A DNA stretch of 64,000 bases from Macrothele yani (taxonomy: Eukaryota; Arthropoda; Arachnida; Araneae; Macrothelidae), in the NCBI GenBank assembly GCA_039090855.1, contig CM076991.1:106776021-106840020 (forward strand), in the 5' to 3' direction. The translations under genes were made by a program, and so were the position numbers. Positions 42,500 to 52,630 of the stretch are shown here, piece after piece (the stretch's first letter is position 1; each line of letters opens with the position of its first letter). Under the pieces are notes generated by a model that searched no databases, was not told the origin of the DNA, and saw only the letters and a program-made list of their open reading frames with translations.

Positions 42500-45366
42500 C
42501 GGTGAGCGTTGGATGTAATGCCTGGTATCTCAGCAACGACGTGCAACAATCATCCAGCTCATCCACCAGTACAACAGCGGTACATTTCGACATATTTCCA
42601 CATGCACCATGCGCCGTATATTGCTTCGCCTGGGGTTCTGCAGAAGGAGACCAACGAGCGTATCCATGATGACGCCCAGTCTTCGCAAACAACACCTCGC
42701 ATGGGCCAAGGAACGTCGACAATAGACTCTTGAAAGATGGAAGAAGGCCATCTGGAGTGACGAGTCCCGTTTCCTGCTGCATCGTGCTGATGGCATGAAC
42801 AGTATTAAGCTCTATCTCCTGGTTGCATAGTTGGGATTCAACAGGCAGGTGGAGGTAGTTTTCTGGTCTGTGGAGCTCTATCTCTTGGTTGCATAGTTGG
42901 GATTCAACAGGCCGGTGGAGGTAGTTTTCTGGTCTGTGGAGCTCTATCTCCTGGTTGCATAGTTGTGATTCAACAGGCAGGTGGAGGTAGCTTTCTGGTC
43001 TGTGGAGCTCTATCTCCTGGTTGCATAGTTGTGATTCAACAGGCAGGTGGAGGTAGCTTTCTGGTCTGTGGAGCTCTATCTCCTGGTTGCATAGTTGTGA
43101 TTCAACAGGCCGGTGGAGGTAGTTTTCTGGTCTGTGGAGCTCTATCTCCTGGTTGCATAGTTGTGATTCAACAGGCAGGTGGAGGTAGCTTTCTGGTCTG
43201 TGGAGCTCTATCTCCTGGTTGCATAGTTGTGATTCAACAGGCAGGTGGAGGTAGCTTTCTGGTCTGTGGAGCTCTATCTCCTGGTTGCATAGTTGTGATT
43301 CAACAGGCAGGTGGAGGTAGTTTTCTGGTCTGTGGAGCTCTATCTGCTGGTTGCATAGTTGGGATTCATCAGGCAGGTGGAGGTAGTTTTCTGGTCTGTG
43401 GAGCTCTATCTCCTGGTTGCATAGTTGTGATTCAACAGGCAGGTGGAGGTAGTTTTCTGGTCTGTGGAGCTCTATCTCCTGGTTGCATAGTTGGGATTCA
43501 ACAGGCAGGTGGAGGTAGTTTTCTGGTCTGGGGAGCTCTATATCCTGGTTGCATAGTTGGGATTCAACAGGCAGGTGGAGGTAGTTTTCTGGTCTGTGGA
43601 GCTCTATCTCTTGGTTGCATAGTTGGGATTCAACAGGCAGGTGGAGGTAGTTTTCTGGTCTGTGGAGCTCTATCTCCTGGTTGCATAGTTGTGATTCAAC
43701 AGGCAGGTGGAGGTAGCTTTCTGGTCTGTGGAGCTCTATCTCCTGGTTGCATAGTTGTGATTCAACAGGCAGGTGGAGGTAGTTTTCTGGTCTGTGGAGC
43801 TCTATCTCCTGGTTGCATAGTTGTGATTCAACAGGCCGGTGGAGGTAGTTTTCTGGTCTGTGGAGCTCTATCTCCTGGTTGCATAGTTGTGATTCAACAG
43901 GCAGGTGGAGGTAGCTTTCTGGTCTGTGGAGCTCTATCTCCTGGTTGCATAGTTGTGATTCAACAGGCAGGTGGAGGTAGCTTTCTGGTCTGTGGAGCTC
44001 TATCTCCTGGTTGCATAGTTGTGATTCAACAGGCAGGTGGAGGTAGCTTTCTGGTCTGTGGAGCTCTATCTCCTGGTTGCATAGTTGTGATTCAACAGGC
44101 AGGTGGAGGTAGCTTTCTGGTCTGTGGAGCTCTATCTCCTGGTTGCATAGTTGTGATTCAACAGGCAGGTGGAGGTAGCTTTCTGGTCTGTGGAGCTCTA
44201 TCTCCTGGTTGCATAGTTGTGATTCAACAGGCAGGTGGAGGTAGCTTTCTGGTCTGTGGAGCTCTATCTCCTGGTTGCATAGTTGTGATTCAACAGGCAG
44301 GTGGAGGTAGCTTTCTGGTCTGTGGAGCTCTATCTCCTGGTTGCATAGTTGTGATTCAACAGGCAGGTGGAGGTAGCTTTCTGGTCTGTGGAGCTCTATC
44401 TCCTGGTTGCATAGTTGTGATTCAACAGGCAGGTGGAGGTAGCTTTCTGGTCTGTGGAGCTCTATCTCCTGGTTGCATAGTTGTGATTCAACAGGCAGGT
44501 GGAGGTAGTTTTCTGGTCTGGGGAGCTCTATCTCCTGGTTGCATAGTTGTGATTCAACAGGCAGGTGGAGGTAGTTTTCTGGTCTGTGGAGCTCTATCTC
44601 CTGGTTGCATAGTTGTGATTCAACAGGCAGGTGGAGGTAGTTTTCTGGTCTGTGGAGCTCTATCTCCTGGTTGCATAGTTGGGATTCAACAGGCAGGTGG
44701 AGGTAGTTTTCTGGTCTGGGGAGCTCTATATCCTGGTTGCATAGTTGTGATTCAACAGGCAGGTGGAGGTAGTTTTCTGGTCTGTGGAGCTCTATCTCCT
44801 GGTTGCATAGTTGTGATTCAACAGGCAGGTGGAGGTAGTTTTCTGGTCTGTGGAGCTCTATCTCCTGGTTGCATAGTTGGGATTCAACAGGCAGGTGGAG
44901 GTAGTTTTCTGGTCTGGGGAGCTTTTATCTGACAAGCCCTAGGTCCGTTGGTTATCATCCTACAAACACTGATTGGTGGACACTACAGGGACCCGTTAGC
45001 CACATCTCCATCCATACCTGCAGAATATTTACCCGGACCAAAGTACCATAATCTTTCAACAGGACAACACACCATGTCACTGAGCTCGACTAACCATCGA
45101 GTGAGTAAAGGAACACGGCAAAGAATTCGCCACATTGCCGTGGCCCCAAATCTCCCCTGACTATAACCCAACTGAACATTTGTGGGATATGCTAGAATGG
45201 GGAGGGGGTGAGAGCTGCTGATCCTCCTCTACGGTACGAGTGTAAACTTAAGGAGCTGCTTGCAAAGGACATTGGTCCAGTTACGCATGCCGGATGTTCG
45301 ATACCTTGTAGAATCTGTTCCTAGGCTGTCTGTGAGCCTTGATTGCATAGAAAGTTGGACCAACGC
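42500..45366 (+). pseudogene. Tc1-like transposase (DD36E) split by a tandem-repeat expansion
   Basis: The HTH is mostly lost. From about 42530 the frame gives RRATIIQLIHQYNSGTFRHI, LLRLGFCRRRPTSVSMMTPS, then HLAWAKERRQ, a stop (42723-42725), TLERWKKAIW and the first catalytic box SDESRFLLHRADGMN (Asp codon 42759-42761). Instead of the usual ~90 residues to the second Asp there are 2.3 kb, mostly the 66-bp repeats. After the array come QALGPLVIILQTLIGGHYRD (a stop replaces the expected Trp before it) and, in another frame, IIFQQDNTPCH (Asp codon 45063-45065) and ISPDYNPTEHLWDMLEW (Glu codon 45174-45176), 36 residues apart. The C-terminus LRMPDVRYLVESVPR ends near 45366. Confidence 0.88.
42809..44922 (+). 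repeat. about 32 tandem copies of a 66-bp unit within a transposase gene
   Basis: The unit GGAGCTCTATCTCCTGGTTG-CATAGTTGTGATTCAACAGG-CAGGTGGAGGTAGCTTTCTG-GTCTGT is repeated about 32 times, nearly identically. Sixty-six bases are 22 codons and the frame has no stop, so the array is open from 42809 to 44932 and spells IQQAGGGSFLVCGALSPGCIVV over and over. The same peptide, as LPGCIVG…QQAGGG..VWGAFSW, is a normal strand-rich segment between the first and second catalytic Asp of this transposase group, so the unit arose from the transposase itself. Recurrent variants: GTT/GCT in TAGYTTT, TGT/TGG (Cys/Trp), GGG/GTG (Gly/Val), CAGGCAGG/CAGGCCGG and TCT/TAT. A TAA at 42806-42808 closes the frame upstream. 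Confidence 0.95.
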
Positions 45367-45940
45367 GCTATTACGTAAGTACAGTCACGGAAAAAAAAAT
45401 TAAGACCACCCAATAATGTACAAATGAGAGGTTATATTATAATGTTATCTTAAGGAAAAATAAGTAGACGCATTATTTGATTAGTCCAACAATTGAAGAC
45501 ATATCGTAAAACAACATTGAAAATATCGTAAAAAAAATATTGAAATATCGTTAAACAACAATTTCACAATTTGTACACATAAATAATAAGGGGGAAAGAT
45601 TGAGACCACAGTTAGTAAATGCAAAAAAAAAAAAAAAATAATAAAACAGCCGATTATGCTTCACCAAACTTGTTTGTCCCCCATTTACTTTCACAACGCC
45701 AATCAGTCGCTGAAGCATAGTGTTAATAAATTTCGCAACCGTTGATAGAGTAATTAACTGCCAAGCAGCAATTATAGCTGATTTGAGTTCACACCTGGTC
45801 GTATCGCTTGTTGTTGACATAAACTCGGTGCGCCTTGATACACCATATGTTTTCAATCGAATTAAGGTACGGACTGCGAGCTGCCCAATCCAGTACGATA
45901 ATCTCATACTCAGATAGCCATTCAGAAGTTGATTTTAATG

Positions 45941-47019
45941 GTGACGTCTCGATTCATCCTTTCTCGTTTCATCCTCTGCTCAAAATCGTGCCATTTCATC
46001 GTCGGGTTTTAACAGGAGTGGCGATTCCCCCCCTCCTTACATTTTCTCAGTCGCTTAATAAATTGTGTTATTTCAGTTCATGCTATTTACTCGTTATTTA
46101 GTTTTGCTCAGACTTTTAGCCGCATGTCACGTTTCCAGGGAACGCCACGAGGAGGTAGTCTAGTAGGTAGTGATTATTATCGTGGTCTCTGAGACCACTC
46201 CGTCTTCTTTTAATTTTTCTTTTCACAAATGCAGGAAAAATCTTTGTCAGAAAAATGGTGAAAATAGTTGTGATTGGTAGCATTTTGTCAATTTTAAGAA
46301 CTTATCTAACATATTATTGTAGTTTCACTGTGTATGCCAAAGCACGTGAGCATTCAATTAGTGTCTTCTTTCCGGGTTTGAAATCATGAACCGTTTTCTC
46401 AATTATTTTATCCAAAGTTATATATATTTTTTTTTCTTTTTTTTTCTGTAGCCATATTAAGTTCATTTGAATCTCATAGATCTGCGCGTCTTCTTTTAAC
46501 TTAATTAAAAGTTTTAATGTATTTGGATGTGATTTTCTTACAGATTTATTTAATCTCTATCTGTCGTGTCACAATTCCACGGAATTTGTCATTCTGTGAC
46601 GCTCTTTATAACAGTTCCATATTCGACCAATAACAAGGTTATCCATCCACTGATCTACCATAAAATGATTAAACTCTTGAACAGCATGATTTGTTGGCGC
46701 ATCCTCTATTATGGCTAAAAATCCATCATCTACACAAGTTTGTGGAATGAATGCAAGAGCCGCAAACATTCGTATATGACTTTTGATCTCTTCATTCTTT
46801 GTTTTGTATTCTGATGTTAGGCCTAAATTTTGAACTTTACGCCATAGAGATTGGTTGTAATGGTAATTACATTCTTTGACTTCGTAATCTATATATTAAA
46901 CAAAACGGGAAAGGATGAATCGGTACTTACTTCTATGTGCAAGGGATGAATCGCCACACCTGAAACGGCACGATTTTGAGCAGAGGATGAAACGGGAAAG
47001 GATGAATCGGTGCCTACTC
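45941..47019. mobile_element. MULE-like DNA transposon inserted in the Tc3-like element
   Basis: Ends are inverted: GATTCATCCTTTCTCGTTTC, ATCCTCTGCTCAAAATCGTG at left and the inverse at right, about 80 bp. The outermost 11 bp are poorly matched. The 9-bp flanks ATTTTAATG (45932-45940) and ATTTCAACG (47020-47028) differ by two transitions, fitting an old 9-bp MULE target duplication. GGATGAATCG recurs near the right end. Confidence 0.7.
46560..46775 (-). pseudogene. MULE-type protein C-terminal fragment
   Basis: The frame 46769-46569 gives MFAALAFIPQTCVDDGFLAI, VDQWMDNLVIGRIWNCYKER and HRMTNSVEL. Animal MULE/FLYWCH proteins have a matching C-terminal pattern (…ALAF.P…WN.Y…R.TNNSVEGWH). The DDE core of the MULE was not found, so the element is non-autonomous. 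This supports the superfamily suggested by the 9-bp flanks and gives a second MULE-like element besides 5731-6673. Confidence 0.6.
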
Positions 47020-47417
47020 ATTTCAACGTGTGCACTGGGGCATTATCTTGAGAAAAAATTAAATCAAGATCCGTTATTTCGTTTCTTAGGGGTATTAAAA
47101 AGTTCAAGAATATCTTGATAGTCCAACGAGTTACATTTCTTTTTTACGAAAGAAAGTTCTGTCTTTCCTCGTTTCGCGATGCCAGCCCAAATCATAACTG
47201 ACCCATCTCCTTGCGCTCGCTTCGACAACAAGGTGGTTTCGCTCCTAATATCATGCTAATAGTAATGTAAAGCACCTGGTTCATCTAGGTTGTTTTTTGT
47301 TTCGTTGGTAGACACAACTTTGCTCCAAAGACCTGGATTTGTTACATGTTTAGAAGCAAACTTCATCCTAGCTTCCATATGCTCTTTATTTAACTTTGGT
47401 TTACCTTTGGCTTTATA

Positions 47418-48846
47418 CACTGACGGAAAAAAAAATCCCAACACCAAGAAGGGGTTGTGTCAGATAAACGACAGTTAGTAGGCGGTGAGAGTACATCTGT
47501 AAGATGACGTCTATGCAAATTTCGCGCTCGGCGCATACGTGTGGTGCTAGTAGCGCCCCTCGGAACATGCAAAGCAGGTTTGCTGTAAATACGAGCTGTA
47601 ACGTTCGTGAACGTTAGTTATCGTTGAGATTCGACGTAGTGAGTTGATGTTAGTCAAGAATGCCTTTAAGAAGACAAGAAGCCATTATCAACAGCTCACG
47701 GAGTTTGAACGAGGTCGTGTAATAGGGCTACGAGAAGGTGGATTTTCTTTCCGCAATATTGCAGAACGACTTGGCAGGAATGTAGCCACTGTGCATGATT
47801 GTTGGCAGCGGTGGTCAAGGGAACATACTTGCCTCAAGAAGACCGGGTTCCGGCCGGCCACGTGGCACTACTGTGAAGGAAGACCGCCGTGTACGGCGTA
47901 TGGCCGTGGCGCATCGTACCGCGTCTCCGGCAGCAATTCGAGCTGCAGTTGCCAGCACAGTGACACAACGAACTGTTACAAATCGGTTACTTGAAGGACA
48001 GCTCCGAGCCAGACGCCCTGTGGCGTGCATTCCACTTACTCCAAACCACTGCCGTTTGCGAAGTCAGTGGTGTCAAGCTAGAGCTCATTGGAGGACGGAG
48101 TGGAGATCTGTTGTGTTTTCTGATGAAAGCCGGTTCTGCCTGAGTGCCAGTGATGGCCGTGTGTTGGTTAGAAGGAGGCCAGGTGAGCGCCTGCAACCAA
48201 CCTGTCTGCGGCCGAGATACACTGGACCTACACCTGGAGTTATGGTCTGGGGAGCAATTTCCTATGACAGCAGGAGCACTCTCGTGGTTATCCCACGCAC
48301 CCTGACGGCACAGTTGTACGTCGGTCTGGTGATTCAACCTGTTGTGCTGCCATTCATGAACAACATTCCAGGGGGTGTTTTCCAACAGGATAACGCTCGC
48401 CCGCATACCGCTGTTGTAACCCAACATGCTCTACAGAGTGTCGACATGTTGCCGTTTTCTGCTAGATCACCAGATCTTTCACCAATCGAGCACGTATGGG
48501 ACATCATTGGACGACAACTCCAGCGTCACCCACAACCAGCATTAACCGTCCCTGTATTGACCGACCAAGTGCAACAGGCATGGGACTCCATCCCACAAAC
48601 TGACATCCAGCACCTGTACGACACAATGCATGAATGTTTCCGTGCTTGCATTCAACATTCTGGCGGTTACATTGGTTATCAATGTACCAGCATTTCACAT
48701 TTAAAATGGCTCTTCTCGCGCTTACAATAAGCTGTGATCTTGAAACCTTAATCGATTAAATATGTTACCTATACAAATGTATTGCCGCCATTTCATTCCT
48801 CTACAACTATTTTTTCGTGGTGTTGGGATTTTTTTTTCCGTCAGTG
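47418..48846 (+). mobile_element. Tc1-like element 2 with both TIRs
   Basis: Inverted ends of about 31 bp (CACTGACGGAAAAAAAAATC then CCAACACCA) are flanked by TA at 47416-47417 and 48847-48848. 1429 bp, inserted in the Tc3-like element in the opposite orientation. The end shares ACACCAAGAAGG with element 1 at 11282. Confidence 0.95.
47644..48730 (+). pseudogene. Tc1-like transposase with one frameshift, catalytic triad intact
   Basis: The first frame (from 47644) gives HYQQLTEFERGRVIGLREGG, FSFRNIAERLGRNVATVHDC and WQRWSREHTC. Near 47832 one extra base moves the reading to the second frame, which runs open to 48730: SRRPGSGRPRGTTVKEDRRV, the second HTH, WRSVVFSDESRFCLSASDGR (Asp), GVFQQDNARPHTAVVTQHAL (Asp) and RSPDLSPIEHVWDIIGRQLQ (Glu). 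Spacing between the last two acids is 32 residues, as in element 1. A second small frame problem is possible at the very start, because the family's MP-start lies in another frame at 47659. Apart from this it is the best-preserved DDE triad in the window. Confidence 0.92.
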
Positions 48847-49151
48847 TATTTTAAATATTTGGAGTGTTGTAACACATACCGTGACGTCCTTAGTGCCACA
48901 ATAATGCTGCAGATACACTTGAGAAGATGATCCTGTTTCTTTTGCCATTCCAATATCACCGCGTTCGGAGCACGTTATCAACTTGCTTCGCCCCCCCCCG
49001 CTTCGGTGTTCCTTTCCATAGTTATCGGGATCTTTCAGAAAATTGTACACTACAATTTTCGACCTTCCCATACGAGCGGCAATTTGATTCCAAGAGAAGC
49101 CGCATTCATCATTTGCTGTAATTTTCCCCTTTTCAGCATCATTTAAAGAAA

Positions 49152-49354
49152 TTTTGAAGATGACAATCCGATTTTTGGCGTAAATGTGACAAGGATGGTA
49201 AGTCAGATAATATCCGAAAACTTGAAAATTTTCATCGTCCTGCGGCGGGACTCGAACCCGCTCCAGGACGATGGAAATTTTCAAGTTTTCGGATATTATC
49301 TGACTTACCATCCTTGTCACATTTACGCCAAAAATCGAATTGTCATCTTCAAAA
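49152..49354. repeat. near-perfect 203-bp palindrome with a tRNA T-arm at the tip
   Basis: Arms 49152-49242 and 49264-49354 match at 89 of 91 positions. The 21-nt centre (49243-49263) read on the minus strand contains GCGGGTTCGAGTCCCGC, a perfect tRNA T-stem-loop (5-bp stem, 7-nt loop), which is also a pol III B-box. The left arm overlaps the 5' side of the Tc3-like pseudogene. The palindrome makes the same peptide (VSQIISENLKI) appear on both strands. Confidence 0.97.
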
Positions 49355-50966
49355 TTTGTATTATATGGCGTAATCCCGTATTTCTTTGATGATCATTTTA
49401 AGATTTTCCACAGCTCATCATAAAAGTCTGGTAAATTACAAACCTATTATCTGTAAGACGCACAGTGGCGTTTCTACCCTGAAGGACCGAGACCAAACAT
49501 TTACGCCGCTCCATTATGCAAATTTTGTCTCAAGTTGAATTCGATGTCATTTTTTTCCCAGCATTTTATGTAATAACGACGCATTTCTTTTTATTTAAAA
49601 ATTAATTAATTTTTTACACTTATATTTCAGGCTTTTTTAAGTAAAAATATTATACGAATAAACGCCTTAAATTATTTCCTTAACAAATGAAATGACCTTG
49701 TGATCGTAATGCAAATCTAACGCAGTGTACGCGGTTTAAAGTTATCATCATACGAAAGTTTGGTCAGGTGCCAGAACTTTCGAGCCATTTAAGAGCTTTC
49801 AGTGCTCAAGAATTGCACACACTAAGCAAAAAAAAAAAAAAAAAAAAAAGTGGTAAATTTTTTTTCTAGCAGATCTTTTTAAAAATAAAATTTGAAGACA
49901 AAAATGTTGCTGTGGAAGAATAATTTTATGTAGACGGAAAATAGACCAAATTTCTTCAGAATTTAGTTTTCAACCTATGAGGTAAGTAAGATCCCTTCAT
50001 GAGCTGAGAATATTTAGTGTCCAGTTTTAAAGAGCATATTTTTACCGGATGTTAAGACATTTCAGCATGTACAGTAAAAAAAAAAAAGAGATACACGGAC
50101 AAAGAAGGGAAATAAAGGGAGGACATGAAAATTTCAATCTGCTCTGCAAGGCTTAATCACCTTTTCTGTTTGCCTTTCCATAAAAGAAGGTTTTAGGTTT
50201 AAGCAATTATTTCTACCTTTGTTACGACCCACATTTTTTACTCTCTGAGACAGCCTTTTTTTTCTTTCTTTGTTTCGCTTCCGTTAATTCTTTTCTTTAT
50301 TTTCTTTTTATCCGTGTTAACTACCGCTGACAGGACGGTAATCCTAGTTTATCTCTACTGGTATTTCCTAAGACTCGGTCATCGTCCCACCTGCATCTTT
50401 GGCCCTTCTTTAAGCTGCTCCTGAACCTTGACCCATCCTAGTGGGATGTCTAAAGACGATGAAGGAGGATGGGTCCTCCCTGAAGACGAAATTGTTTGTC
50501 TTCCGGCTTAGAGGGAAAAGATTTAGGAGTGTTTTTCTTTCAAGTTATTCCGGTTCGAGATGAATTTTAAGGATTGCTTTAATCCCACAAGGAATGTTTT
50601 AAGCCGCTATACCATGAGTGATTCTAATGAACTGAATTACTCTCCCTTTCATTATTCCGTCACATTTGTTTTTCTCTAAACAAACGGATTTGTCCTTGAA
50701 TCCAAAAATCTTAGCACATTTTGTTGTTGAAGTATATGAATTTACCGTTCAGCGGGTCATCGGATTAAACACAGCCGCTGTCAAAATATTTTAGTAGTAT
50801 TCCAAAGATTTAAAGAGACGTGTCTGTGTGCACACGGTATTTTTGGTATTGAAATAATTAATACTTGAAATGGAAATTTTGAAGTGTGGGTATGCTCATA
50901 TTTAGCTAAAAATCACCCGGAAAAAAATATCTTCGCCAGAAAATCTCCAAAACTGGGAAAAAAAAA

Positions 50967-50970
<4 letters not shown>
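49355..50970. other. 1.6 kb AT-rich, no gene recognised
   Basis: Contains A runs at 49830-49849 and 50076-50087. CATCCTAGTGGGATG and GAGGATGGGTCCTCCCTGAA near 50440-50483 form small local inverted repeats. No domain seen. Confidence 0.45.

Positions 50971-51008
<38 letters not shown>
50971..51008. repeat. (TA)19 microsatellite
   Basis: Uninterrupted TA dinucleotides. Confidence 0.97.
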
Positions 51009-51009
<1 letters not shown>

Positions 51010-51119
51010 TATTAAGAAGAGACCTAAGCAAAAAAAATATATATTTTTGACTCATACCAAGTACAACATAGAAAAGGTTATGTATCTACCGGTGTGAGTA
51101 AAAAGAGAAAAAATAAAAA

Positions 51120-52235
51120 ATAAAATAAAACAACTGAATGTAGAAAGTGTCGAGAATACTGAGCCTTGGCTTTATCAAGGACCAGCAAAAACTCTGCATT
51201 TTCTCACTTCCACAAAGACCTAGTTGGAAATGGGTTTCTGCAAAGCCATAGATGCAAGTAATAAGCCCACCAAAATTTTTTAAAAAAAATATATATATAT
51301 GCCATGACCTCCGCAGAGTTGTATGACCTAGCTTTAGTTAACAATTTAGCTTGCATCCATAACTTTCATGGCCCGACCCATGCTCTTCATCTGTTACTGT
51401 TAAACAGAAAGAAGAAGATTAAAGAAAACTCAAGTTGTGAGAGTGACATAATAATTAGAAATAATGTTCAGCAATAACGAAATGCCAAGTTCGCCTGAGA
51501 GAGAATTTAAACCTGAATAGCAATGCAAAAGTATTCCAAATTCTTACATTGCAATTAAAAAAGGAAATATTAATTATTTAAAACTCAGATTCTTGAAAGA
51601 AAACTTGATTCTAAAACCTCCTACTCCACAACTTCTGACAACACAAAAACGAGAATAAATTAAAGACAATAATTAACTAAAGAAATGCTTTGTGAAGGTT
51701 ATATGACATAAACAATTAGTTGCAATATGTACAAAGTATTTCAGCAGTGCTTTAAGTGCATAATTAAGTAGTTATTAAGAACTTAACTACTTTGAAAACA
51801 CAGCGCAAAGTAAAAGAACTATGATTGGCCTGCTGCTTGGCCTAAGTTTCCTAAAAAACGCGCAAAGTTACCAAGAAAAGAAAGAGTTAAAACCCGCAAA
51901 AAAGTTAACAGACTTGCCAGTGCCTAAATGCCAAAAAGCAAAAAACAACAGAGAAAAAAGTACAAGAAGTACAAACATTGAACTTGGAAAACCTAAAACC
52001 CAAAGACAATGAAGAGAGCTTACCTCTTATGCAACTGAACTTTCTCCACACAAGAGGAAACATGGCCGACCTTTTCCCCAAACTTCCAAACTCCTCTGCC
52101 ACTCCCTAGTCGCTGGGGGCAGTGTGGGTGGGGCTGATGGCCTCCACACACTGAAAGAAACCAACTCGCGGAGATTTTAACCAGAGAAAAAAAATATATA
52201 TACTTAAGACTGTGGACCTGTATGATCAGAAAGAG
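51120..52235 (-). repeat. Penelope-associated sequence, inverted copy
   Basis: In reverse orientation this contains words also present in plus orientation at 60540-61280: AGTGCTTTAAGTG, CCATTTCCAACTAGG, GGAAGTGAGAAAATGCAGAG and CTTGATAAAGCCAAGGCTC. Its right part (52085-52235) is the inverse of the start of the GIY-YIG-bearing segment at 52499. I infer a second, head-to-head copy of the same element family, without its coding part. Confidence 0.6.
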
Positions 52236-52630
52236 CAAAATAAACTCTCCAGAATACATGAGAAATATTATAAAATACACAAGTGGTGTATTTAATAATC
52301 TTTGCATGTATTAAATCACCTTAGTGAGCTTCTATAGATTATTCAGAATCCTATTAATTTTAATGAGTTTTACTATTTTTAGTATAGCTATTCTAGTGAG
52401 TGAATAACTAGTTTTCTTTTTTATTTGTTTTTATTTTCTTTTATAAACAGATTTTTTAGCTTTTTTTGTGATTTTGTCTATATTATTTAATTTTTATACA
52501 GGTCCACAGTCTTAAGTATATATATATATTTTTTTTTTTCTCTGGTTAAAATCTCCGCGAGTTGGTTTCTTTCAGTGTGTGGAGGCCATCAGCCCCACCC
52601 ACACTGCCCCCCAGCAACTAGGTATGGTGA
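52085..52630. repeat. inverted repeat, ~130-bp arms, ~265-bp loop
   Basis: Left arm GCTGATGGCCTCCACACACT, GAAAGAAACCAACTCGCGGA, CTTAAGACTGTGGACCTGTA (52085-52229) and its inverse at 52499-52630. Penelope-like elements often carry such inverted terminal portions. Confidence 0.93.

Larger units (their letters stand above)
45379..49160 (-). pseudogene. Tc3-like transposon, split by two later insertions
   Basis: The minus-strand pieces join in order. N-terminal HTH, 49160-48849: LNDAEKGKITANDECGFSWN and IAARMGRSKIVVYNFLKDPD. A Tc1-like element interrupts at a TA. 47415-47020 continues: AKGKPKLNKEHMEARMKFAS, VVSTNETKNNLDEPGALHYY (first Asp replaced by Asn), GDGSVMIWAGIAKRGKTELS and LIFSQDNAPVHTLK with the second Asp. 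A MULE-like element interrupts. 45940-45550 resumes: STSEWLSEYEIIVLDWAARS then YLNSIENIWCIKAHRVYV with Glu. Rejoined at one target copy, second Asp and Glu are exactly 34 residues apart (DD34E). The 3' terminus is probably CAGTCACGGAAAAAAAAATT at 45379. The 5' terminus was not found and may be lost at the palindrome at 49152. Confidence 0.85.

Noticed and set aside
42965..44932. A 655-residue repetitive protein (structural or silk-like)
   Set aside because: The repeat peptide is a segment of the flanking Tc1-like transposase, the frame starts at GTG inside the array, and a stop precedes the first unit. It is an expanded pseudogene.
49186..49389. Open frames on both strands sharing the peptide VSQIISENLKI
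   Set aside because: The identity is a mechanical result of the palindrome at 49152-49354.
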